64,000 nucleotides of DNA from an uncultured Paracoccaceae bacterium (GCA_947493335.1 CANLQO010000001.1:186001-250000), one strand, 5' to 3'; counted from the first letter of the stretch, positions 27,601-35,516 are shown. Translations and numbers: made by a program. Notes: a model not told the origin generated them from the sequence alone.

Positions 27601-30032
27601 CCGCCGCCATCCGTCGGAACAAGGTCACTGGCGCGGGATTGGAAGACGACGACGGTCCCGTCAGCGTTGATCGCCCCGCCTGATGCACCATTCGTCGTGA
27701 TTTCTGCATTGGTGCCATTCTGGACGCTGGCGCGGCTGTTGGTCTCGCTGGGGTCCTCGAGATAGACGTCGCCGCGGGCATTTGTGTCACCTGTAATCAG
27801 GTTGGACGCGACGGAATCGAAAACAATGCTGTTGCCGTCGGCAGAAATCGCGGGGTTGAGTGATTGCCCGTTACCGCCCGTTGTGTCGGTCACGTCTTCG
27901 GTGACCAATCGAACGTTGCTGACGCTTGGCGCGGCCCTTGCTGGCGCGTCGTTCAGGCCGTCGACATCGATCGTCACGGTCGCTTGAACCTGCGCGGTTC
28001 CGGTGTCGATCTGGTAGGTAAAACTGTCGCTGGCGGCGTCACCTGTGCCAAGGCTGGCAAAGAACGATGACGGGTCATAGTCAAACGTGCCGTCGCTGTT
28101 AAAGGTGATGTCGCCGTCCGGGCCAGAGAGGATTGTATAGGTCCCCCCCAAGGGCGTGTCGTTGCCGGATACGTCGCCGCTGATTGGCGTGTCTTCGTCT
28201 GTGGCGTAGCTGTCATCCAAGGCCGCGAGCGTCGGATCACGCCCCTCAACCGTGAGTGTCAGCGCGTTTGCGGTCCGTCCGCCGTTCGTGTCCACAACAT
28301 CAAATGTGAAGTTGATGATCTGGCTTTCGCCCGCGTCCAATGCGGCAAAGGTGGTCGCATCATAGGTCAGTGTCGACCCGACGAGGGTGAAGCCGCCAAA
28401 GGTGCTGCCATCTTCGATGAGGTTTTCGACTGACAATGTGTCGCCGGTGTCGACATCGCTTGCGCCTGCAAGCAGCGCGACCTCGAAAGCATCCTGTGTC
28501 TCGTCCGTTGTGGCATTCAGCGGGCTCACATCGGGGGCATCATTGGCACCGGTGATTGTGACGGTCACGACCTGCGCTATGCCGTCGGGCGTTACGGCAG
28601 AGAAGTGATCGGTGATGGTCGCGCCCTGTGACAACGCATCAATCGCGGCAAGGGCGTTGTCTGCTGAAAAGGTCCAGACCCCGGCAGCGGTCAACGAAAA
28701 CGAGCCGAGGCCATTGCTGCCCGCTGTGTCCGTCTGGGCGACGAAACTTTGCGTGCCGACGAAGGTACTATTGATGGTGAGCGTGCCTGACGTGGTCAGA
28801 GTGGCCGCGCTGTCTTCGATCACTGCGCCGGTGCTGGCTCCGCCAATGATGTCTTGTCCGCGGATGTCACGGAACGCCTGAGTGCCATCGTCAAAGATGA
28901 TCTGGCTGAACAGCAAAGCGCCGTTGCTGTCATAGGTCTTTTCGATGCGGTCCCAAAGATATGCATCTGTTGTGTCTGTAATCGTCGCGGTGTCGCGCAC
29001 ACCATTGGCAAATTGCACGGTCTGCTGCCGCCCGTCATCGTAGTTGATGACTTGCTGAACCTTATCGCCTAGCGCGTCAAAGGTTGTGGTGCTTGTGCTC
29101 CAGACATGCGTGTTTCCAAGATCGGACTGGGTCAGCGTCGAAAGTGTACCGTCCGTGTATGTCCGGACGGTTTGCTTTCCGCCATCCAAAACGGTTGTGG
29201 TCTGTGCAAGCTCGCCCATGGTGTCGTAAACCATGTGCTGACTGGTCCAGCCGCGCGTGTTGCCAAGGTCAAGCTGCAAGGCTTGATCGCGCAATCCATT
29301 GCTAAATTGCGTCGTACTTTCAAGGCCATCGTCCAGCACCACGACTTTGGTGACAAGCGCACCAAGCGCATCATAGGTTTTTCGGATTTCATCCCAGGTG
29401 TAGGCATTGCCGCTGTCCGACATCGTTACAGTGGCCGAAGCGGGCCCGGTCGGTGGGGTCGTAACAACGACAGTGCCGTTGTCGCGTGTTGTCGTGATGT
29501 CGATCATCCGGCCATTGGCATCATAGCTGTAGACTTTGGTTGCCCAGCTAAACGCGTCTGAAACGTCCGTGTCGGTCCGCGACGCGATGATGCCATCGGC
29601 ATAGCTGACCGCTGAGGTGCGACCATCATCAAAGGTCGTGAGCCCAGTGGCGAGGCGGCCCTGCGCATCATATGTGACCAGCTTTTCCAACCAGATCCGC
29701 TGGTTTCCGGCGTCCTGGGTCGACCGAACTGAAATGCTGCCGTTCACGAAATTGGTGGTGATGATTGTCCCATCATCAAGCGTAGAGGTGTGGGTCGTCA
29801 GAAGGCCCGTAGTTGCGTCAAACTGGCGAGACTGCGTCAGCCAGACCCATTGATCCAGCGGGTCGGTCCAGGCGCGATGCGTCGCGATCCCGGCACTATA
29901 GGTGACCGTTTGAATGCGCCCGTCGTCGTAGGTGATCTGTTCGGTTTGCAGGAAAAGATTGGCGTCGTAAGTCAGAACACGTTGAAACCAAGGGTGTTCG
30001 TTCGCCGTGTCGGTTATGGTACTCATTGACAT
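21690..30032 (-). CDS. Giant RTX-type protein with YD-like repeats, VCBS/cadherin-like domains and a TolB-like propeller
   Basis: A 2780-residue acidic protein without a signal peptide. In order: eight repeats of about 49 residues (8-390) with a pattern W, YDA.G, DDG, G; a VCBS-like unit ending ITGANDAPD (about 400-495); cadherin-like units (495-695); a run of seven SADG/VVFQS/DIYVHD blades (about 700-1128); further cadherin and Ig-like domains (1140-1428); then about nine RTX blocks such as GGAGNDTLIGNDGSDTY (1430-2780), separated by related spacers. RTX blocks fold with calcium outside the cell and such proteins leave by a type I system, which is not in the window. The ATG at 30032 has AGGTGG upstream. 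Adhesin, surface layer or enzyme scaffold are all possible; no catalytic domain was recognised. Confidence 0.88.
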   Translation of the reverse strand: MSMSTITDTANEHPWFQRVLTYDANLFLQTEQITYDDGRIQTVTYSAGIATHRAWTDPLDQWVWLTQSRQFDATTGLLTTHTSTLDDGTIITTNFVNGSISVRSTQDAGNQRIWLEKLVTYDAQGRLATGLTTFDDGRTSAVSYADGIIASRTDTDVSDAFSWATKVYSYDANGRMIDITTTRDNGTVVVTTPPTGPASATVTMSDSGNAYTWDEIRKTYDALGALVTKVVVLDDGLESTTQFSNGLRDQALQLDLGNTRGWTSQHMVYDTMGELAQTTTVLDGGKQTVRTYTDGTLSTLTQSDLGNTHVWSTSTTTFDALGDKVQQVINYDDGRQQTVQFANGVRDTATITDTTDAYLWDRIEKTYDSNGALLFSQIIFDDGTQAFRDIRGQDIIGGASTGAVIEDSAATLTTSGTLTINSTFVGTQSFVAQTDTAGSNGLGSFSLTAAGVWTFSADNALAAIDALSQGATITDHFSAVTPDGIAQVVTVTITGANDAPDVSPLNATTDETQDAFEVALLAGASDVDTGDTLSVENLIEDGSTFGGFTLVGSTLTYDATTFAALDAGESQIINFTFDVVDTNGGRTANALTLTVEGRDPTLAALDDSYATDEDTPISGDVSGNDTPLGGTYTILSGPDGDITFNSDGTFDYDPSSFFASLGTGDAASDSFTYQIDTGTAQVQATVTIDVDGLNDAPARAAPSVSNVRLVTEDVTDTTGGNGQSLNPAISADGNSIVFDSVASNLITGDTNARGDVYLEDPSETNSRASVQNGTNAEITTNGASGGAINADGTVVVFQSRASDLVPTDGGGTPIPDNNKFDIYVRDLNTGETQLLVPFGVDGNRLNGTSQNAAVSADGRLVVFQSNATNLVADADDNGASDDIYLHDRITGETVMVSQTVGTSETFSSFNPAISADGATVAFLTANSFDAADTNGLVDVYAYQVETDVLTLVSQSSTGVVGNQEAVSSVGGQSVSTPSVSGDGRFVTWVSRANNLVANDVNNADDVFVHDLATGETTRVSVSTSGLGSDGASFDAQISDNGRFVAFQSQATILDEVTPDTNGDNDIFVHDRLTGETIRISITPDFASQPGGGQPDISADGSQIVFASGTVTGNFDSRVTSGNVNDIYVATVDTAGFALTADATQLLIDLSAEWIDQDGDNLDFSNITVTSDDPSGSRVISFTVVTDGSGNVTGINLDPAQYVSLGAYATELLTINYDVTDGTSVVSGMSGVAISGVNDAPVGTDVSIVVNQGATVLGNFTATDADGDPLTFENLSTGLQGTLSVNDDGSFSYSAGAGQIVDDVVTIRVSDDLGGTTTLTATFDVNVPPVFTPPDAVQLALTQEIDPTATNAIDTSAFFTDPEGGALNFSAVIEGQSSLPNGLSIDSVTGIISGTPTTNDLVRIAVTATDAGGISTTGRFWLGIVDGTLSGDATAQELIDDGFSRLVDGQEGNDSLIGGDQGDIFVHSLGDGLDIIEETGFRDTDHLVMIGYASTDVVFERLSANPFEQKGVDLLIRPASGPDFTQGVVVRDGLGVDSGSRRISEFHFDDGVTLTDAEVRALILAGETTSGADDIRGFGAADTLAGGAGDDVLRGGDGSDLYIFNAGDGHDTIRDSGFLDTDIVQIGYNIGDGAFAQIAGSDDLQIDFGGGDALTLIGTINSFNDDGIEVLRFLDGDLSMEDVRNILTDQQTSAGDDLVEAFDRQETLQGGAGNDTLIGNDGSDTYVYRAGDGVDVIADRGFLDNDTLVIHDFTVDYDLVTGTVLPGSQVTFTRISNGEVNFATDDLLISLDDGAGTTGQITVLNTLTGNTANQIENINFADIGITLTMAQIRSELIHQQQSSGDDVVFGFSTADTITGGLGNDTLTGRDGADVYVFSTGDGHDIVMDGGFHDNDRVVLTDRSLADFTITYTGDDQSIVLEAGSDRIEIKGALAGGLTNNIAFFDFTDQTVTEQQMRQHVIDQALTLGLDLIGAGGAENLPGSPGSDRYVSGGEGDDTYYYGAGDGKDVIFDGGSGDTDTLDLTAFSSTDFALAGPNAIRFDPAFSNNVQLFIDANNTLDLLNMSDFEHVQFSDLAFDNDADDLDGVTNFEAFIASLVAEAVTADPNEDVITKVDIVDPGGDNSFTSTALNEHFALDGSGNDQLFFDVSAIGDDSVSKAFATVAGYNVTIDFSGIIADTVVHQDVSFRLSEFDPDDVIIEIVHEDSALVGPALGIGRVEESITLVGALAQFSGVDTITIIDTSGSSTGIASTAELQQLIIDQQVTSGDDIITGYTGADILRGGAGQDTLIGGRGNDTYSYASGDEGAVIVEAASSLGGMDILMIQDYALSDASIARSPLDANDLVFDFGGGDILTIQDFYPGNFNLEQIWFEASTGTPDIYSVSELSTAYLAQRATSGDDVLIGGNGANETLDGGLGNDLLDGADGSDTYIVRQGLGNDVIRDTGTGDSDNILFDVASTAVTFVQDRLDPADVYIVMPDGTTIEVINLIGGAIEAFTFTDQTLDASQARARTYEDMATNGDDLIIGSALGETLRGGLGDDVLSGGNGNDVFDYTLGDGDDILLATGNINSFELIRISGVDLADLQITSVSGTRDASSGAPSFDEDMLITFANDPGSIRVQNGLATSSGAVLVELTNDGTTLTTADLINMAIAADIAAGTTILEGPTTGGAQFPSGAEFIFSDQGDDVFVFTAGGGTLTILDDAPHSGINRLEIVGYNSTDATIDRLAFGSEDFVVRLPGGDQIVVLGDVTGGAPINGVNEIYFDGDNITLNDAAITAILDM
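21930..25700 (-). repeat. RTX calcium-binding repeat region
   Basis: Inside the giant protein, about nine blocks of the GGxGxDxLx type are spaced by 100-250 residues. Most follow an SGDD motif and are followed by an aspartate-rich stretch like AGDGHDTIRDSGF, then a beta-rich spacer with DxLxIxF. Representative blocks are near 25680, 25290, 24900, 24450, 24060, 23180, 22780, 22420 and 21970. This DNA is repetitive only loosely; it is not a tandem DNA repeat or CRISPR. Confidence 0.85.
26650..27875 (-). repeat. Seven TolB/PD40-like propeller blades inside the giant protein
   Basis: Seven successive units of about 55-65 residues share a core of P-A-I-S-A-D-G, a VVFQS-type strand, N-L-V, and a D-I-Y/F-V-H-D strand, followed by GETxxVS. 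The order is unbroken from about residue 720 to 1128. Seven such units match a complete seven-bladed TolB-like beta-propeller; the number of blades is read directly, the fold is inferred. Confidence 0.75.
28863..30011 (-). repeat. Eight YD-like 49-residue repeats at the N-terminus of the giant protein
   Basis: Eight consecutive units begin near D-x-x-N/D and contain a conserved tryptophan, then TYDAxG, then xDDG and a final NG. They resemble the YD repeats of RHS proteins but carry their own fixed spacing. Protein repeats are well kept while the DNA has drifted. Confidence 0.8.
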
Positions 30033-30141
30033 ATCTTGTGGCCACCTTACCGCATCCTACCACCGTTAGTTTTGGTGGAATTTTGACCTAAAGTAAACGA
30101 AATGCACTTGAGGCGCCGCTGCAGTGGGCCTTGCGTGACAC

Positions 30142-31518
30142 TTATGCCGATGCCGTTTCGTAAAGGGGCAAAGACAAGGTGACGGCAAAGCAGTCGGGCC
30201 GCTGTGACAAGGCTATCTGACCACCAAAGGCCGTTGCGACCGCTGCCGCAATCGGAAGCCCCAGGCCGGATCCAGCGCCCGGACCGACCTGACCAAACCG
30301 TCCCAGCGCGCGATCAAAGTCTGCCTCTGCGATCCCCTTGCCGTTATCAGAGACGGTCACCTGCAACGTGTCCGCCGTCCGGCGCAGGTTGAGATCGATG
30401 CGCGACGTTTCCGGACCGCCATGGACAATCGCGTTGTTGCCCAGGTTCAGAATAGCTTGTTCGAGCATGACAGGATCGCCCATCAGCATCGCGTGATCCG
30501 CATTGGATAGCGTTTCCAGCGTGATCCCGTTTGCCTGCGCCGCGCTTTCGATTTTTGCGGCGATGTCGGGGATGAGTTCCATCACGTCAAAGGCCTGACC
30601 GGTGTCGGGCGAGGGGGCCGCCTTGGCGCGTTCAAGAGTCAAAAGGTTGTTGGCCAGGTGTCCGGCCTCACGGGCGGCAACGATCAAATCCTCTGATCGT
30701 TCTTGTGCGGCCTCAAAGGTGCGGGCGTTGGCCACAGACTCTGCCAGTCCAAGCACCCCAGCAATCGGATTGCGAAGCTGGTGGGCAGCATCGGAAATGA
30801 ATGCGTCTTTGGTTGCAAGCGCACGAGAAAGTTCGGCCACGAGATTGTTGAAACGTCCAACAATCCCGGAAATCTCGTGCGGGATGCGCCGTTGAATGGG
30901 GGAAAGATCTGTGGTCGATCTGCGCGCGATCGCATCTTCGAGATCCAGCAATGGGGCAAGGCCGCGGGCGACGCCAAACCAAACGATGATGGCCAACGCT
31001 CCGATCATTGAGGCAATAATCAGGAAAAGAGGGCCGGTGCGCGACTGTACGAACCCATCTCTGACGGCCGTCTTTTGCCAGACAGTGAATGTAAAAAGTC
31101 CGGTGACTTCGTCGATAGTTGTGCGTTGGGTCATACGCAGGGCGCGAACCTGCGCGCCTTGATAGGTGGAATCATAATAGGTCTGGGCCGTGTCAGCGGG
31201 GACGTCATTTGGCGGAACCGGTGGCGTTGCATAGCCGGTAACGAATACTCCGTCCGGTGCGTAGACGTGGTAAAACACGGCCCCGCCGGACGTGTCGGCC
31301 AGAAGGTCGCGCGTCTCTTCGCTCAAGGCATCACCGCCTGAGACGGCCACGTCGCGCGACGTGGCGAGTGCCGTTGACAAGAGCGATCTGTCGAACCGCT
31401 CTGCCGCATTGGATTGTGCGTCAAGATAAGCCCAGGCGCCAACAAAGGCCGATATGACCATAAGCGGCAACAGGATCAAAAGCGTCAGGCGGACACGAAG
31501 CGACAGGCTGTAATTCAC
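30142..31518 (-). CDS. tctE: Sensor histidine kinase (TctE-like)
   Basis: A 458-residue membrane kinase. TM1 spans about 10-32, a periplasmic sensor domain follows to about 160, TM2 spans 163-184, then a HAMP-like linker. The phosphorylated histidine is H246 in DAAHQLRNP; N, G1 and G2 boxes are NNAIVHGG, DNGKGI and GSGLGLPIA. Its start overlaps the regulator stop by four bases. With the divergent TTT operon it fits TctE, which senses the external carboxylate. Confidence 0.9.
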   Translation of the reverse strand: MNYSLSLRVRLTLLILLPLMVISAFVGAWAYLDAQSNAAERFDRSLLSTALATSRDVAVSGGDALSEETRDLLADTSGGAVFYHVYAPDGVFVTGYATPPVPPNDVPADTAQTYYDSTYQGAQVRALRMTQRTTIDEVTGLFTFTVWQKTAVRDGFVQSRTGPLFLIIASMIGALAIIVWFGVARGLAPLLDLEDAIARRSTTDLSPIQRRIPHEISGIVGRFNNLVAELSRALATKDAFISDAAHQLRNPIAGVLGLAESVANARTFEAAQERSEDLIVAAREAGHLANNLLTLERAKAAPSPDTGQAFDVMELIPDIAAKIESAAQANGITLETLSNADHAMLMGDPVMLEQAILNLGNNAIVHGGPETSRIDLNLRRTADTLQVTVSDNGKGIAEADFDRALGRFGQVGPGAGSGLGLPIAAAVATAFGGQIALSQRPDCFAVTLSLPLYETASA

Positions 31519-32183
31519 GGTGTGGCCTGCATCATATAGCCCAAGCCGCGCTTGACAGTGATCTGCACTCCGTGGGGATGTAGCCGCTTGCGCAGGCGCG
31601 AGACGTAGACTTCGACCACCGGTTCATCGACATCCGCGCCAGTGCCATAAAGGCTATCTAACAAGAGCTGCTTGGACACGATCCGGCCGCCGGCAAGCAG
31701 AAGCCTTTCAAAAAGTGCTACCTCACGTCGCGGAATATCAAGCGGCCCATCGAAGGAGGCAATCATGCGTGATGTCTGGTCAAACGTGACCCCCCCTATG
31801 CTTAGCATAGGTTTGGACGGGGCGGCTGTGCGGCGCGACAAGGCCCGGATGCGGGCCACAAACTCTTCCATTTCAAAGGGCTTGCTGAGGTAGTCGTCGG
31901 CACCGGCATCAAGACCCTGCACCTTATGGCGCGTTTCTGATTGTGCGGTCAGCAGCAAGACCGGGCGCAGATCGCCGCGCGCGCGCATCTGGCGCAGAAT
32001 GGTCAGCCCATCAGTTTGGGGCAGGTTGATATCGAGCACCACGATATCTGCATCGTCGTGGGTCAGGAATGCCGCCGCCTCGGCCCCGTCATGCAGCAGG
32101 TCGACCGCATGCCCGGCATCCTGCAGGTGATAGCGCAGGCCCTTGGCAACCGAAATATTGTCTTCAACCACGACGATGCGCAC
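31515..32183 (-). CDS. tctD: OmpR-family response regulator (TctD-like)
   Basis: A 222-residue regulator. Receiver domain: acidic pair in VVVEDN, phosphorylated D51 in VLDINLP, and K101 in LSKPFEM. C-terminal OmpR winged helix ends with EVYVSRLRKRLHPHG. It reads divergently from tctC with a 139-base gap that contains a direct-repeat binding site (see 32214-32231). The layout matches the known tctDE/tctCBA system. Confidence 0.92.
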   Translation of the reverse strand: MRIVVVEDNISVAKGLRYHLQDAGHAVDLLHDGAEAAAFLTHDDADIVVLDINLPQTDGLTILRQMRARGDLRPVLLLTAQSETRHKVQGLDAGADDYLSKPFEMEEFVARIRALSRRTAAPSKPMLSIGGVTFDQTSRMIASFDGPLDIPRREVALFERLLLAGGRIVSKQLLLDSLYGTGADVDEPVVEVYVSRLRKRLHPHGVQITVKRGLGYMMQATP

Positions 32184-32213
32184 GGACCGACCCCTTTGTG
32201 AAAAAATGGCGGA

Positions 32214-32231
32214 TGCAAGGTTCGTGCAAGG
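32214..32231. promoter_or_regulatory. Candidate TctD binding site
   Basis: Two identical half-sites TGCAAGG at 32214-32220 and 32225-32231 repeat directly with an 11-base period, the spacing bound head-to-tail by OmpR-family dimers. A neighbouring inverted repeat, GATGTC/GACATC (32231-32236 and 32250-32255), lies closer to tctC. The site is about 90-110 bases upstream of the tctC start and 30-50 from the tctD start. Confidence 0.55.
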
Positions 32232-32322
32232 ATGTCACCGCACCCTGAGGACATCAAGAAGGCAGGGAGGCCTTCTGATTCGATACGTCGGACCATCACG
32301 GTTCGATATTTGGGAGGAAGAC

Positions 32323-33414
32323 ATGCTTAAGAAAACGCTCGGCGCGCTGGCGCTGACATCCGCTTTGGTCGCAACGCAGTCCGCTGCTGACGGCCACCAG
32401 ATTGATCTGTCCGGCAAGACCGTTGAATGGATCATCCCGTTCTCTGAAACCGGTGGTTCAGCCAAATGGGCCAACTTCTACGCTCCGCTCTTGTCAGAGG
32501 CGCTGCCTGGAAACCCCACTGTTGTGGTCACTTTCAATCCGGGTGCCGGGTCAACCAAAGGGGCGAATGCCTTTCAGGAAATGACTTATGACGATGGTAC
32601 CACGATCTTTGGATCGTCGGGGTCTACCCAGTTCCCTTACCTGTTGAGCGATCCGCGCGTGCGCTATGAATACAGCGACTGGAACGTTGTTCTGGCGTCG
32701 GGCACCGGCGGCGTCGCTTACCTGCCGCCTGACTTGCATGGCATGCTCGGCGATGGTGGCGATGCATCTGGCATCGCGGGAGAAGACTTCATCTACGGCT
32801 CTCAGGGCGCGACGCGTCTGGACCTTGTTCCATTGTTGGCATGGGAAATGCTGGGCCTTCAGGTGGAACCGGTCTTTGGCATCGAGGGCCGCGGCGACGG
32901 GCGCCTGATGTTCGAACGTGGCGAGGCCAACATCGACTATCAGACGTCGTCTTCGTTCCTGTCGGGTGTGACCCCGCTGGTCGAGGCTGGTACGGCGACG
33001 CCATGGTTCTCGTTCGGGGCGCTGGACACTGATGGCAACATCGTGCGGGACCCGACATTCCCCGACATGCCAACCTTCAAGGAAGTTTGCGAAGCCACCG
33101 CTGGCTGCGAGACCGAAGGCGAACAATGGGATGCCTGGAAAGCGTTTTTCATCGCCGGGTTCCCGGCCCAGAAGATGGTCTTCCTGCCCGCAGGTGCACC
33201 TGACGCCGCAATTGCGACCTATACCGAAGCCTTTGCAGCGATCCAGGAGCGTGACGATTTCGCAGAGATCAGCGGCGCTCGTTTGGGTGTCTACCCACAG
33301 CTGACTGGTGCCGCAGCGCAGACAGCGCTGACAAGTGCCACGGACGTGCCACAAGCGGCCAAGGACTTTGTGATCAACTGGCTGAGCGAGCGCTACGGCG
33401 TCGTCCTTCAGTAG
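32323..33414 (+). CDS. tctC: TTT-family solute-binding protein (TctC), second system
   Basis: A 363-residue periplasmic binding protein. The signal peptide covers about 1-23 (hydrophobic core LGALALTSALVA). The mature part has VEWIIPFSETGGSAKWA in place of the usual P-F-P-A-G-G-T opening, then VVTFNPGAGSTKGA and YGSQGATRLDLVP. It is somewhat divergent and longer than the first TctC (335 residues). The ATG at 32323 has GGGAGGA upstream. It is divergent from tctDE and followed by the fused TctA-TctB gene after 74 bases. Confidence 0.9.
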   Translation: MLKKTLGALALTSALVATQSAADGHQIDLSGKTVEWIIPFSETGGSAKWANFYAPLLSEALPGNPTVVVTFNPGAGSTKGANAFQEMTYDDGTTIFGSSGSTQFPYLLSDPRVRYEYSDWNVVLASGTGGVAYLPPDLHGMLGDGGDASGIAGEDFIYGSQGATRLDLVPLLAWEMLGLQVEPVFGIEGRGDGRLMFERGEANIDYQTSSSFLSGVTPLVEAGTATPWFSFGALDTDGNIVRDPTFPDMPTFKEVCEATAGCETEGEQWDAWKAFFIAGFPAQKMVFLPAGAPDAAIATYTEAFAAIQERDDFAEISGARLGVYPQLTGAAAQTALTSATDVPQAAKDFVINWLSERYGVVLQ

Positions 33415-33488
33415 ATCAAAAATTGTCCCGTCTGCGCCTGTCGCGGGCGGGGCTTTGACGTCTTTTCTATCAGCATCAGGGGGCCGAG

Positions 33489-35516
33489 ATGGAAGTCTTT
33501 GCAACAGCGTTGCCTGCGTTGAACGACGCATTTGCGATGATCCTGCAGCCACATGTGATCGGATTTCTGGTCCTTGGCGTTGTGATGGGGCTTTGCATCG
33601 GGGTTTTCCCGGGCCTTGGGGGCATTGCCGGTCTTTCGCTGCTTTTGCCCTTTATGTTCGGGATGGAGCCTGTCACGGGCCTTGCCCTGATGGTTGGCAT
33701 GGTCGCTGTCGTGCCGACCTCTGACACGTTTGCGTCTGTGCTGATGGGGATACCGGGGTCATCGGCCTCGCAGGCGACGGTGCTGGATGGCTTTCCGATG
33801 GCCAAGAAAGGGCAGGCGGCGCGTGCGCTATCGGCCGCTTTCGCCTCGTCATTGTTCGGCGGGCTGGTCGGGGCGGCCTTCCTGACCGTTTTCATTCTGG
33901 CCGCGCGACCCATCGTGCTGCTGTTTCAAACGCCAGAACTCTTGATGATCACCATTTTCGGCCTGTCGATGGTCGGTATTCTGGCCGGGCGCGTGGCGCT
34001 CAAAGGGCTTGTGGCTGCCTGTCTTGGCATTCTTGTAGGCACTATTGGCGAAGGGGCCAGCTCAGGTGCGTTGCGGATGTCCACCTATGACATGCCCTAT
34101 CTGGTGGACGGGCTGAAACTTGTAATCGTGGGCCTTGGTATCTTTGCCATCCCCGAGATCGTCGCGCTATTGCGCCGCGACAAGGCCATTTCGGACCGCG
34201 CGCCGTTGGGCGGTGGCTGGATGTCAGGGGTCAAGGACTGGTGGGCCAACAAATGGCTGTCCATGCGCTGTTCGCTGATTGGCGTTGTCGTCGGCGTGAT
34301 CCCCGGCTTGGGTGGATCGGTCGTGGACTGGATCGCCTATGGCCACACCGTGCAAACCGCCAAGGACAAGTCGCAATTTGGGTCCGGCGACGTGCGTGGC
34401 GTGATCGGGCCGGAAAGCTCCAACAATGCCAAAGAAGGCGGCGGGCTGGTGCCGACATTGCTGTTTGGCATCCCCGGTTCGGGCTCAATGGCGATCTTTA
34501 TCTCTGCTGTCGCATTGTTGGGCACCGGATCGATCGAGGTCGGGCCGTCAATGCTGAAGAACAACCTTGATTTTACCTATGCCATCGTTTGGCTGCTGGC
34601 GCTGGCGAACGTTGTGGGCACGCTGATCTGTATCGGTGCGTCGGGCGGAATCGCAAAGCTGACAGAGATCCGGTTCGCATTGCTTGCACCGTTCCTGTTC
34701 ATGATTATTGCCTTTGCCGCCTTTCAGTCGCGGCAGGAAATCTGGGACCTTGTCGCGCTGTTTGGTATCGGCCTGTTGGGCATTCTGATGCGCCGGTTTG
34801 ACTGGTCGCGACCGGCCTTTTTGATCGGGTTTGTGCTTTCTGCCCCGGCGGAACGCTACACCAACCAAGCCTATCAGATCGCAGCCTCGCGGTTCCGTCG
34901 CGGGTTTGACGAAGGCATCGACTATATCTTCAGCCCGATTGTGATCGTTCTGATCATCATCACGCTGTTGTCGGTGGTGATCGGCCTGCGGCAGGCCAAG
35001 AATATCCAGGCCGAAGGCGCTGTCGCGGCAGGCACCAAGCGTGCGCCGTTGATCTTTCTGCTGGCGGTTACTGGCTACATCGTACTGGCCTATTGGAATT
35101 CTGCCATCATCCCTGACTTTGCGCGCATGGACCGGGTTTTCCCTGTCTTTGTTGCCACGGTCGCGCTGATTGGCTGTGCCTTGCTGCTGATCCAGATGAT
35201 GCGTTCGGCCGAGACGGCACCAATCTTTGCAGATCGCGAAGCAGAAGAGGCTGATGAAAACACATATGGCCTTTGGGGCACGTTGGGTTGGTTTGCCAGC
35301 CTCTTGATCGCATCTGCCCTTGTGGGGTTCATTCTGGCGTTGGCCGGGTTCCTGTTGTTGTTCATCCGGTTCCGTGCTGGCAAAGGCTGGGGCTACGCAG
35401 GCGTCTATACGGTCGCTGGAATTGCTTTCATCTGCGCGATGGCCTGGACGTTGAACCGCGACTTTCCGCCGGGTCTGTTGCAGTCATTGGTTGAGCTTCC
35501 CTGGCCGCTGACATGA
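33489..35516 (+). CDS. tctA: Fused TctA-TctB membrane protein
   Basis: A 675-residue membrane protein. Residues 1-500 are a full TctA: GVFPGLGGIAGLSLLLPF, GIPGSSASQATVLDGFP, the second-half VIPGLGGSVVDWIAYG and FGIPGSGSMAIF. About 170 further residues (from about 510) hold four or five more membrane segments with an acidic linker (DREAEEADENTYG), the layout of TctB. No separate tctB lies between tctC and tctA, so the small subunit appears to be fused to TctA. The start at ATG 33489 follows GGGGG. Its stop overlaps the next start (ATGA). Confidence 0.88.
   Translation: MEVFATALPALNDAFAMILQPHVIGFLVLGVVMGLCIGVFPGLGGIAGLSLLLPFMFGMEPVTGLALMVGMVAVVPTSDTFASVLMGIPGSSASQATVLDGFPMAKKGQAARALSAAFASSLFGGLVGAAFLTVFILAARPIVLLFQTPELLMITIFGLSMVGILAGRVALKGLVAACLGILVGTIGEGASSGALRMSTYDMPYLVDGLKLVIVGLGIFAIPEIVALLRRDKAISDRAPLGGGWMSGVKDWWANKWLSMRCSLIGVVVGVIPGLGGSVVDWIAYGHTVQTAKDKSQFGSGDVRGVIGPESSNNAKEGGGLVPTLLFGIPGSGSMAIFISAVALLGTGSIEVGPSMLKNNLDFTYAIVWLLALANVVGTLICIGASGGIAKLTEIRFALLAPFLFMIIAFAAFQSRQEIWDLVALFGIGLLGILMRRFDWSRPAFLIGFVLSAPAERYTNQAYQIAASRFRRGFDEGIDYIFSPIVIVLIIITLLSVVIGLRQAKNIQAEGAVAAGTKRAPLIFLLAVTGYIVLAYWNSAIIPDFARMDRVFPVFVATVALIGCALLLIQMMRSAETAPIFADREAEEADENTYGLWGTLGWFASLLIASALVGFILALAGFLLLFIRFRAGKGWGYAGVYTVAGIAFICAMAWTLNRDFPPGLLQSLVELPWPLT

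Noticed and set aside
21690-30032. Repeated DNA in the giant gene considered as CRISPR or tandem DNA repeats
   Set aside because: The repeats are protein-level, vary in length and bases, and stay in one open frame.
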